64,000 nt of DNA, from contig NC_080428.1 of the NCBI RefSeq assembly GCF_029873635.1, positions 61,553,957 to 61,617,956 of the forward strand, written 5' to 3'. Origin of the DNA: Malania oleifera. Its lineage: Eukaryota > Streptophyta > Magnoliopsida > Santalales > Ximeniaceae. The stretch's first letter is position 1, and every line of letters starts with the position of its first letter. The position numbers and the translations under genes were made by a program. The notes below the pieces were generated by a model. The model worked only from the letters and a program-made list of their open reading frames with translations. It was not told the origin of the DNA and did no database searches. Below are positions 12,301 to 24,300 of this stretch, in pieces.

Positions 12301-15300
12301 TAGTGAAGGGAATGAAATAAAGTCAACTTAAGGAAACATCTTTCTAGTTTAATGGGCTATAAAGCCTTCCATCAATATTTGATGACTTAAAACTTCTTGA
12401 AAGCATAGATGAAAAAATAAAGTTCAATAAAATAAAATGAATTTTATAAAATGATGTCTAATCTCTTCTAGTAAGATGCAACTGAACAATCTTCATCTAT
12501 TGTTGGTAGTAACATTGGGCTTTGATGGATAATTAAAACAAGCAAGGACAACAAAAAGTGGGAAGATGGTGATGATCGCCCTCGACAATTGGGATGTCTC
12601 TTGTTTTGGTAGTTAGTGTTCTTCATTTTGATTTCTCATTCCTGTATCTCATCTCCTTTTCTTTTTGCTTCTCTTGGCTCTTCTTTGTCCACATCGATTT
12701 TTCTCTCATTGTTCGAATTTGGAATGTGGATCTATAACTAATATCCTGGGAGTGCAATGGGTGTTCATTCTACTTTCAAGGTGGAAAGGAAGGTGATCAA
12801 CATGAATCTCACTATCTACGTTTCGCATTTTGGAATTCACAAGGAGGCACGCACCTTTTTTCATATTGAAGAAGGATGAATTTATATTGGTTTTGATGGG
12901 TGTTTCATGCGAAGGTAATTGAGGCCTTGAGTTGGGTTAGGTGGATGTTGTTTTTAGAGATGCGGGAGACTCCATTAGCGTGCAGTTATTTTCGATCGCA
13001 AGGATAGATTTTTGTGTTTGAAGATGGCTAACCAAGGAGGAAAGAGCTAGGACGTGCATATCCTTGATGGGGAGAGGTTTCAAGGTGGCAAGCCTTCCCC
13101 TTTGTTTTGTTGGACCTGCCGATGGCCAAGTATAAAGCTGGTGGTGACCAGAATTGTGGTTGGCGATGCCTTGTGTGTGGCTCTTCGGACATACAAAGGT
13201 CAGTGGTGCACGGTGATAAGGTAAGCATCTTTTGGAGGCTTTCAATTGGGGTCTCTTTTGCCGTGGTGATTAGAGATGCTTTGGCACAAGGTCGTTGCTT
13301 GTTGAGAGGTTTGGCAATTGTAATTGTAGGGCGTTTGGGGGGGGGGGGGGGTGTTTCCCCAGCTCTTGTACTCTCATATACAAAGGTGGAGAAGGTGTGA
13401 CTTCAAGTTTTAAAATTTTTGATGGGCCTAAGGCTTGGGCAAACATGGGGGCTTATAGCTCGTGGGCTCATTCCAAATGGGTTACGGAAATCTAAATTGA
13501 AATGGGTAGAGAGAAGAAAGCCCTCTATTTCTAATGTTGCTAGGGTCTTGAGCCCATTGGGACTGAAAGTGTTGGGTAGAACTGAAGATGGTAGATTGGA
13601 TCTCTCTAAAAAAAGTGAGATGCATAGAACTATCGAGTAGATATATCAAGTCAATATGATAGATGAATGAATGGAAGTGCAGTGTATGGAAGCCTAGAAT
13701 TCAAAGGAAGGTAGGCTAAATGAAACTTCATTGCTTAGTAGTGAGGAAAACAAAATTATAGGAAGTGACTCTTGGCCAAACAGAATTGCCGATCTTGAGG
13801 AGGTACAAAGAATTTCAAAGTCTCTTAGCAATGGAGTGGAGGTAAATTAAACCTACTTTTAGTAATCAATTCTCTCCCCTATGGTCAGATTTGAGTGAGA
13901 AGTATAGGGTTATGTCAGAAGGGGAACTAGAGGATGATTGATCTTTCGATTTGGAGGATAATTTGAGCAGCATGTGCGAGCTTGAGAAGGGACTGCTCGT
14001 GGACCAGTTGAGAGCTGATTTTGAACTTGTAGAAGAGCATTGTTTGTTGTAGATTTTTGAGGGGAGTTTTAGAGAGGAAGTTGAGGAAATTCCGGGCTGA
14101 AATGCATTCCCATGAAAGAATACACAGCTGGAGAGAGGTTTGTTACACTTAGACTTTAAAATTGCGCAAGGAGGTAAATATTTTTTTTACTTACAATTCT
14201 AACAAGAGGGAAGTCCTAATTAGTGTGGGGTCTTTGCCTTTTGACCCTAAGCATAATTCCATAATGGTGGACATCTTGGCTATATCTTCTTCTATTGGTT
14301 GGAAAGTTAATTTTGTAAAGGAAGATTCTCTAATGGAGGATCTGAGCTCCTCTAAATCTAGTAAAGGTATTCTTCTTGTTCTTGTTCAGTCTTTTCTTTC
14401 TTCAGATACTTTATGCCAAAAGGAGGAGTCTTTTAGGAGGGATGGCTTGGGATTTAGCTTTGGGGGTGGGACCCGGGGGGGGGGGGGGTGTAAGGGAGAT
14501 TGTAAAGGGCCACAAAAACTCCTTGATGACCTGGGTTTGAAACTATGAGATCCCATACGTAGGTAATAAGGTGAGGTTGGGTTTAAGCCCTAGAACTTAT
14601 GAGAGGAGGAAGAAGAAAGTTTAGAAAGACTTGAAAGACCTAGATTTATCTATTAATTATAAAGGGTGAAAAGGGGTTAGGAAAGGTGTTAAGCATGTTA
14701 AACTATAAGGATTATTAGTTGGAGTGTGAGTGGTATAGGGGGCATTAGGAAAGGAAGTTTAATTATGGAAGTTTTGACTAGTGTACTCCCTTGATATTGT
14801 TTTTATTCAGGAAACTAAGTTGGAGGTGATATACTTGGGGAGGGGGTTGTTAGGAGTATTTAGGGCGGTCGCAATAAGGGGTGGGACTTGTTATCCTCTT
14901 GAGGGGCTTCGGGGGGTGTGCTTGTTACGTGGGACACTTGTTCTATTTCTAGAGTGGATAGTTTGGTCAAGTTTTTTTCCTGCTCTATTTTAGGTGAAGT
15001 GAGAGGGAGGGCTTAGTGGTGGGGTTCTCTTGTATATGGTCCCTTTGTACCAACTCTTAGGGGTTCCTTTTGGGATGAGTTTTACTATGTTTTTGGAGTT
15101 TGTTCCCATAGGTGGAGCGTGGGTGGTGATTTCAATGCGATGAGGTTTCTAGGGGAAAATAAAGGGAAAAGGGGGGGTGGGGGGTGGGGGAGTAGACTAA
15201 CAACTAGCATGCAGTGAGATCTCCTTTTGGGAAACAATAATTTACTTGGTTTGTTGGGGGGGTGGGGGTAGCGCAGTGGCTAGGAGGCTTGATAGGTTCT

Positions 15301-18300
15301 TGTTATGTAGTGAGTAGGCGGACAATCTTTCCAATCTCTCTCAAATAGTTCTCCCAAGGTCTACTTTTGATCATTTTTCCTATCCTGTTGGAATCAAGTA
15401 AGGTCTCTTCGTGTCCTACTCCTTTTAGGTTTGGAAATATGTGACTAGGTCATTTTGCTTGTAAGCTATTAGTGAAGAGATCTTGGAAAAGGACATGGGG
15501 AGGGGTTGGAAAGGGTTTAGATTTATGAGAAAAATGAAGCGTTTGATGGAGACTTTGAAAGTATGGAGTAGGGAGGTGTTTGGTGATGTTAGAATTAGAA
15601 AATCTAGAGTTCTAGGTGAGTTCGGTTCCTTGGATAGGAAGGAAGAGGATGGTAACCTCGTGGAAAAGTGTGGAGGTGAAAGGATTTCTATGAAGAATGA
15701 GTTGGAAAGAGGTGATTTTTAAGGAAATGAGGAGTTGGAGGCAGATGACCAAGTTTAAATGGGTCAAAGATGGTGATCATAATTTTAGTTTCTTTCATAA
15801 GTTGGCTAATTGGACAATAAGAAAGAATTGTATTAGGGAGTTGGATGTGGGAGGAGGAAGGATTATTACTGACCCTAGTTGGATTGCCTTTGAGATTAAA
15901 GGTTTGTATTCTAGCATGTATTCTAAGAGGATGTTTGTAGACCGATGGTTGAGGGATTAGAATTGAATCCCATTTCTGGAGATTAGTTGAGTTGGTTGGG
16001 GAGACCTTTTGGTGAGGAGGAAGTAAGAGGTCTCGTTTTTGGGATGGAGAGGGATAAAGCACGAGACTGGACGGATTTAACATTTCTTTCTTTCAAGATT
16101 TTTGTGATGTGATTAAGGGGGATTTGGTTAAAGTCTTCACTGAATTTTATGGGAATGGGATTTTGAGCAAGAGTATTAAGTCCACATTTATTGCTTGGTG
16201 CCTAAGAAGAGTATCTATATTAAGATAGAGGACTTTAGACCTATTAGTCTAGTCTCTAGCATGTATAGAAGATTATTACTGAAGTATAGCTAATAGGTTG
16301 AGTGTGGTGCTTGATAATACCATTTCTAGTGCTCAAAGTGTGTTTGTGGGGCTAGGCGTATGCTAGATGCTATTTTGGTGGCTATTGAGGTGGTCGAGGA
16401 TATTGAAGGAGAAAGGAGAGGGGTTTCATTATATATTGGATTTTGAAAAAGCCTATGATAGAGTTAGTTGAGGCTTCATGAATAAGAAAGGATTTTGGTG
16501 AGAGGTGGCATTAGTGAATGAGGGGTTGAATATCTAATGTGTATTTCTTGGTAAATTTGGATTCTAAACCTAAGTCTTGGTTTATTGCCTTAAGGGGTTT
16601 TAGACAAGGTGGTCCACTTTGTTATTTTTTGTTTGTCTTAGTAGCTAATATTTTGAGTAGGATGGTGGATAGAGCAGTGGGTAGGGGATTGGTTAAAAGG
16701 TTGGTACTGGGGAGAGAGGGAGTGTGGTCTCTCACCTGAAGTTTGCTGATGACACTATTTTCTTTTTAGATGATCATATCCCTTCTTTCAAGAGTATTTG
16801 GGTATTCTCCATGTTTTTGAGAGGGTGTTTGAGCTTAAGATTAATGTGGGAAAAGTGGTTTAGTAGCTACTAATGTGTCGAATGAGCGTGCAAGGGAGTG
16901 CCTTTTGATGTGGGGCGTGGTTTATTGGATTGGCCTTCAACTTATTTAGGGGTTCCTTTAGGAGGGAATCCCAGATTAGTGGATTTTTGGAACTTAGCAA
17001 TGGAAAGCGTGACGGGGCGTTTAGATGGCTGGAAGGGGCTCTTCTCTCTCTTGCAGGTAGAATCACTCTTATTTAGGCTTGTTTGTCAATTCTTGTGTTA
17101 TATTATTTGTTAATTTTTAAGATTCCTGTGGGGATTGCTAGAAATATTGAGATCATGAGAGATTTCTTGTGCTATGGAGTAGGGGGTCATCGCATTTAGT
17201 GAGTTGGGATGTGTTGTGCAGGTCTAAAGTGGAGGATGGGTTGGGTCTTGGAAAGTTGGTGCCTAAAAAAATACGAATTGCTTAGCTAAATAGCTATGGC
17301 ATTTTCCTTTGAGGATTCTTCTCTAGAGTCATTAGAAGCAAGTTTGGGTTGAGCAAGAAGGGGGGGAGGGGGGAGGGGATACCAATGTTTGTTTTAGGTG
17401 TATTTCAGAGAGCCCATTGAGATCTCTCTCTCTACACTAAATTTGGGGAATGTCTACTATGCACATATTTTCCTCATCTCTTTCATTGAGCTTAGGGCGA
17501 AATAGCATAATTTCTTTTTTTGCGGGTGATTTGGATGGTTCTTTGGCTTCTTAGGATTTTCATTCTAGGAGACCTCTTAATGATAGAGAGTTGTTGAGTT
17601 GTCCTCCTTACTGATTTTACTAAATACTTGTCCTCTTTCTTCAAGGACACACAAAGGATGAGAATGATAATATCTTAACCAAATAAGAAGATATAAAAGG
17701 GAGGTGGCATAGATACTTCAATACATTGTCTAATGAAAACCAAACTAGACACTTGAAATTGGAAGTGAAAAACAGGAAAAGACTAAATAGGAGATTTATT
17801 TGCAAAATTAGAGTCATTGAAGTTAAGATGACTTTAAACAAGATGAAAAAGTGGCAAATCTAATGGTCCAAATAACATACAAATTGAAGTTTGGAAATGT
17901 TTAGTGGATAAAGGAAGCATATGGTTAACTATTCTATTCAACACTGTTATAAAAACCAAGAAAAATGTTGGAGAAATGGATGAAAAGCACTTTAATACCT
18001 TTATACAAAACAAAAGTTCAAAATTGCAATAGCTATTGCGGGATAATGATTATAAGTCCTGCGATGAAATTATGGGAAAAAGTAATTGAACTAAGAATAA
18101 GACTAGAAACAAAGGGTTTCAGAGAATCATTTTGATTTTATGCCTGGAGATTGACAACATAAGCTATTTATATTTTAAGAAGATGAATGGAAAACTTTAG
18201 GGAAAAGAAGAGGGACTTGCATATGGTTTTTGTTGACTTTGAGAAAGCCTATGATAGAGTACCTATGGAAGTGTTTTGGTGGGTTTTTAGAAAAAAAAAA

Positions 18301-21300
18301 AGGAGGTGTTTGTAGTAAATATGCTAAGGTCATTAAGGATATGTATGATAGTGTAATGATTAGTGTTAGGATTTGGGACTATAGGAGGGGTGTCTAGACA
18401 ATTTCCACTAACAATAGGTGTGCATCAAGGTTCTACTTTGGAGCGCTTATCTTTTTTCTTTAGTGATGGATGAACTCACTAGGAATATTCAAAACGAGAT
18501 CCCTTGGAGTATGTTGTTTGTAGATGATATTGTCTTGACTGATGAAAGCGAGAGGGGAGTGGAATCTAAGTTCGAAGTTTGGAGAATTGCTATAGAGTCT
18601 AAAGGTTTTAGGATAAGTAGAAATAAGACAGAGTATATGAAATGTACTTTCTGTAATGGAAGAAGAAATATTGGAGATGAGATTAAACTTGATAATCAAG
18701 AAATAAATTAACAACACTAATATATTTCAATACATTGAATTCATTATGTAAGAGGAAGGAGAAGTTGAGGATGTAATACATAGAGTTAAAACAAGATGGG
18801 TAAAATGGAGTAGTGCGTCAAGCATGTTGTGTGATCGTAGAATACCACTAAGATTGAAAGGAAAGTTTTATAGCCATGCTTTATGGATTAGAATGTTGTG
18901 CAACTAAGAAACAACATATACAAAAAGTCAAAGTTGCCGAAATGCAATGTATGAGTGGTTTAACATTAAAAGATAAATTAAGGAGTGATATATGCAATAA
19001 ACTAGGCATAGCACTGGTTGAAGACAATATAAGGGAGGGGTAGCTTAGATGGCTTTTGTATTTGAAACATAGGCCAGGAAACACACCTATGAGGAGGAGT
19101 GAGGCAGTAGTTGTTTTTGAAAGTAACAGGGTTAAAGGTAGACATAAAATAACCTAAAATAAGGTAGTGAGGAAGGACTTAATAGCTTTTAAGCTAGCAG
19201 AGGACATTGCCTTCGATTGAGTGAATTGGCGGAAAAGAATTCATATAGCTGATCCCACCCAGTAGGACTTAAGGGTTGTTGTTGTTGTTATTGTTTTCTT
19301 CAGGGATGGATGTTTGCTCTTGGTCCTTGGATCATTTGGGGGTTTATTCTTGTATATCATTTTTTTAGTTCTTGACCCATTCTATATTCTCTTTTCCTCT
19401 TTATTCTACTATTTGGAAGGCTAAACTACCCCAAAAATTGAGGCTTTTATCTGGTTGGTTGGTTGTGCTTAATAGAATCAATACTAATAAATTGTTGCAA
19501 TAGGAGTTTTTGAAGGATATTTTCCCAGATGTTTGTGTGCTTTGTTATAATAATTCACAGGCTGCATCTCATCTTTTTTTGCATTATTATTTGCATGGAG
19601 AGTATGGAACTTGTAATTTGGTGTCTTGGGAAAAAGTTGGGTTTGCCTGAAATTGGTGGAGGAACTTTTGAACATTTCATTTAGGGGTTTTGGTAGGAGG
19701 AAGGATAGGGCTCTGTTATGAAAATTTGGTTTCTTTGCAGCATTATGCGGGTTGTAGTTGGAGTGTAATGCACGGATCTTTTCGGGAAGAAGTTGAATTG
19801 GTTGTTGGTCTGGGAGATGCAATATTTGGCATTGTTGTGGTGTGTTGGGTTTGGGTATTTCAATGGTGTGAGCTTCCTAGAAGTTCTATGAGATTGGAGT
19901 AATTTGTTGGTTTGATTTTTGAGAGTGGTGGTTTTATTTATCTTCTCTTCTTTCTTTTTTCATTATTAGATTTTCCTTCTGATTGCTCTAGATTTTATTG
20001 GGTGATGTCTTATTCTCCTTCATGTAAATCCTTAATCTATTAGTGGGAAAAAGATGTTTAAGATGAAAACTTGAGGAGGAAGGGTAAAACCGATAATGTC
20101 AAAAGGTTGAAGGTTTTTCCGAAACCACTTGGACTTAAATTATCCTAGGACATAAATAAATAAATTATTGGAAATTTAAGGACTGCATGGAGAGATTCAA
20201 AAGGATGTTGATAAATGATTAAAAGGTCAACATTGAGAACATACGCACAATTGAAGTGAAGCAAATAACAATGGTTAGGCTTCAACAACTTTGGTATAAC
20301 TTTTGGGATTATGGAAATATAACTTTTGGGGTTATGGAAATAGCGCTTATGGTGACTTCATCAATGGGAATTTTGTTTCCTTTATAGAGATTTGGTATTA
20401 CCCTTTCATTTGCCGATGGTAAAGTTGATCGAACTATAATTCCATTGTTGTTAGATCTATCAGTCTTTATGATGGTTGGTATAACATTGTTTTAGATGAT
20501 TGATTTGTTGATACATAATGGAGTTGTTAGAAAACTCACATGGGCATACTTCTAAAGAAAAGATTGATTAAGGAAGGTGTTCAACATGATTTTGGAAGTT
20601 GTGTTGACCCTTTAAAAGGGAAACTTACAGCTATTGCGAGAACCAAAGAGGCTAATAGTAGTTAGAACATTTGGAACTAATTCATACAAATATTTGTGGT
20701 GGTCTCACTATTGTTGCGATGGGGGTTTACATTTATTTTATCCCCTTTCTTGATGCCCTTTCCCACAACTACTTTGTTCAGCTCATTTATAAAAAAATTG
20801 CAGATTGGATGCATTTAAGGCCTCAATTGAGCTCATGATAGGGAGGATGATCAAAATTGTGAGATCAAATAGGGATGATGAATATTGTAGGAGGTATGTA
20901 TGATGAAATTAGGTAGAATCATGGACTGTTGCACTAACTAGATTTCTTTGTGATTGTGTTGTAGAAACATAGCTTGAGAGACTTGCATGTTTATGTTGTA
21001 AAGTGGAAGTGAGACTATATAATGCATAGCTAAAAAAGCTTGACCTTAAAACTGTTAGTTTATTGGTCATTGCACTAACTCAAGAGGCTTTAGATTCTAT
21101 TATCCTTCCTATAATATTAGAGTGATTGCTTCAAACCGTGCTATCTCCTTTAACGAGATCCTGGGGTTAGGAAACATGTAATTTAAGATGATCTTAGTGG
21201 ATAGCTCTCAATCATCTAGTGTATGGATGCTATGTTGGCATCACGGATCATAACAAGTCTGGGATTCATTGGAATTGCTTGTTGGATGCAAAAAATGTAG

Positions 21301-24300
21301 TTGTTTGTGAATGTGTTTTTTTTTGGAACCAAGCATGCTACGAAAAGTGAAATTGAAAGATACAATACTAGATTGGTAACAAAGGACAATAATCAAGGAA
21401 AGGGCATTGATCTAACGAGACCTTCTATCTAGCATCTAAGGATTCATTTTATGGTCTTGGTAGCTCATTTTGTTTTAGAGCTTCATGAGATGGATGTTAA
21501 AACAACCTTTATTAATGGAGACCTGTCTGAGGATGTGTATATAGAACAACCTCATGGTTTTGAGGAATCTAGGAAAGAACATCTGGTATGCAATTTGAGG
21601 AAATCCATTTATGGATTGAAGCAAGCTTGGACACAGTGGTATCTGAAATTTGATGAGATTATGACTTTAGGAAAATGTTGTTGATCCTTGTATATACTTG
21701 AGGGTGAGTGGGAGTAAATTTTTTGATTCTTGCACTATATGTTGATGATATATTGCTTGCTAGCAATGATGGAGATCTTTTAGATGAAATGAAGTAGATA
21801 CTATCACTAGGGCTGTAAATGAGCCAAGCTGAGCTGAGCTTTAACGTGTTTAGGTTCAACTCGATAAAGTAAAGGCTCAACTTTGGCTTGGGCTCAGACT
21901 AGACCGAGCTCAAAGATTTGGACTTGAGCTTGGCTTAAGAATTAAACCACAAGCTTGGGTTTGAGCTCCGGATCAAATTATTTTTAATGGTTAATAAAAC
22001 TTTATATTCTTTATTAAATAAAATATAAATGATATATAGATAAGAGTGCAAAGTGAAATCAGGCCCATTTTACTATAGCATAAGAGGTCCAATCCTGCAG
22101 CCCATGAGTATGGTTGTTTAGTAGTGCAAGGTGGCATTTTATAGGGAGGAGTGGCTCTCAAGTTTTTTATGGGGTCGATGTGGGACAATAAAGCAAAAGG
22201 GAGGAGTCTCTCTTTGACTATTTTTTATGAATGTGGACTTCGTTCATAATGGTTGCCTTTGCTTGTCCCCTTGCGCTTCTCAAACCTGTGGGCTACTTCA
22301 TTCTTCCTATGCGCAACGGTAAAGTTGTTGTTATGTGACTTGGAGGTCACGAGTTTGAGGCGTGGAAACTAAGGGTGTTCATGGTTCGGTTACCTGAACC
22401 AAACCTCTAGAAATCGAACCGAATCAAAGGTTTCAACCCTTTGGTTAACCAATGCCTGACTAATTGACGGTTCGGTTATTCGATTCCAATCGATTTTCAA
22501 TCCATTATAACTTTCCTAAAGTAAAATGAGATATTTTACTTAGGTTTTGATTATGTGTGTGGATTAACACTTTATTTATATAAATTAATCACCTAAAGAA
22601 TATTTTGCATAATATTTTGTAACTTTAAGATATATTATGTATATTATTATATAATAATACAACAATAACAGCAAGCCTTGAGTCCCATTGGGTGGGGTTG
22701 GCTACATGAATCCTTTCCCACCAATTCACCCGATCCAAAGCATTTTTCTCTATTAAATTAAGGGCTATTAAATTCTTCCTCACTATCTCATTCCAAGTTA
22801 TTTAGGCCTACCCTTATCCCTTTTCATGCCAGATACACTAACTCACTCCTCCTCACAAGTGCTCTACTAGGCTTGCGTTTTAAATACCCAAACCATCTAA
22901 GGCGCCCCTCCCTTGTCTTGTTTTCAATCGGTGCTATACCTAAATTATTGTGTATATGCTCATTTTTCTTACTTTATTTTTTAATGTTAAACCACTCATC
23001 CACCTTAACATACGCATCTCAGCAACTTCCATTTTTTGTACATGTTGTTTCTTAGTTGCCTAACATTCTGAACCATATAGCATAGCTGGTCTTATAAAAC
23101 ATTTTTATTTTATTTTTAAGGATATTCTACGATCACACAACATACTTAATGCACTCCTCCATTTTAACCAACCTGTCTTAATTGTATGTACTGCATCTTC
23201 TTCAATTTACCCTTTAGCTTGCATAATAGATCCAAGATATATCTAAATCTATCAATGTCATTAATCTCTTGATTATCCAGTTTAATCTTCTCTCTATTGC
23301 TGCTCCTTATATTATTGAAATTACATTTCATATATTTTGTCTTATTCCTACTTAACCTAGACTTTAAATTCTAAAGTGGCTCTCCAAAGTTCTAGCTTAG
23401 ATTTTACTCCACTTCTACTGTCATCAACACAATACCATCTGCAAATGACAAACACCAAGAGATCTCATTTTGGATATTCCTAGTAAGTTCATCAATTACT
23501 AAAGTAAAAAGATAATGACTCAAATATATAATATATAATATAAATAATACATATTGTTAATAAATACATTTATCGGTTTGGTTAGGGTAACCATCGGTTC
23601 ATGAACATAAAAATTGAAACCAAATCAATATCCGAAAATCGTGAAAGAAACAAACTTAAACTGAATCTAACAAATTGGTTTTGGTTAACCGAAATTTCAG
23701 TTTGGTTCAGACTAGATATTTTATTGGATCTGTTTTCAAATATTTTTGAACAATCTTAGTGGAAACAACTTCTTGCAAAAATGCAAGGCAAGACTGTATT
23801 GTAAACCCATCACGGTCTGCCTCTTTCCCTGACCCTGCTTATATAGGAGCTTTGTGCATTGAGTTGCCCTTTTGTCATTTGGGTATTTTTTGATTTTTGT
23901 GTTCTAGGTTTTAACTGGGAGTATCTAGGGTTTATTTTGTTGTTGGGTTTGGTTTTTCTCTCCACCCCTGTCATTGAAAGGTGGTAGGTTGGTGGGTCGT
24001 CTTACATATCGAGGAGAGAAATTGGGGATTCCTTCAATGGAACTCTTGGGGATGTCCCTATTGTTTTCTTTGAATTCTAATGTCAGCAAGTTAGTTCTTT
24101 GGGATTCTATTTTTATTGCTTTTCTTTGTCCTATTTGCCCTCTTCTAGTAATGATTCTTGGTGGGGTTTGAGTTTTTGTGTCCCTATTTTGCCACCCAAA
24201 GATGGTTAGTTAAAGAAAATAGGAATGAAGATTTGCCAAAATGAGAGAGACCCAATAATGTTAATATTACGATCATCAAGCACACTCATTTTGTTATGTA

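Larger units (their letters stand above)
12560..20052 (+). mobile_element. L1-type LINE, long degenerate copy nested in Copia-2 (L1-A)
   Basis: The plus strand carries a decayed ORF1-like region (about 12780-14560), an apurinic-type endonuclease, an RT and a C-terminal zf-RVT region. It ends in an A-rich tail (TAGTGGGAAAAAG) near 20052. It lies between Copia-2 gag and Copia-2 integrase sequence. An RTE copy at 17644-19294 splits it: the text before 17635 ([10 protein letters not shown]) resumes after 19303. The 5' limit is a guess from where gag similarity stops. Several long G runs occur inside it (13337-13351, 14475-14488 and others). Confidence 0.72.
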
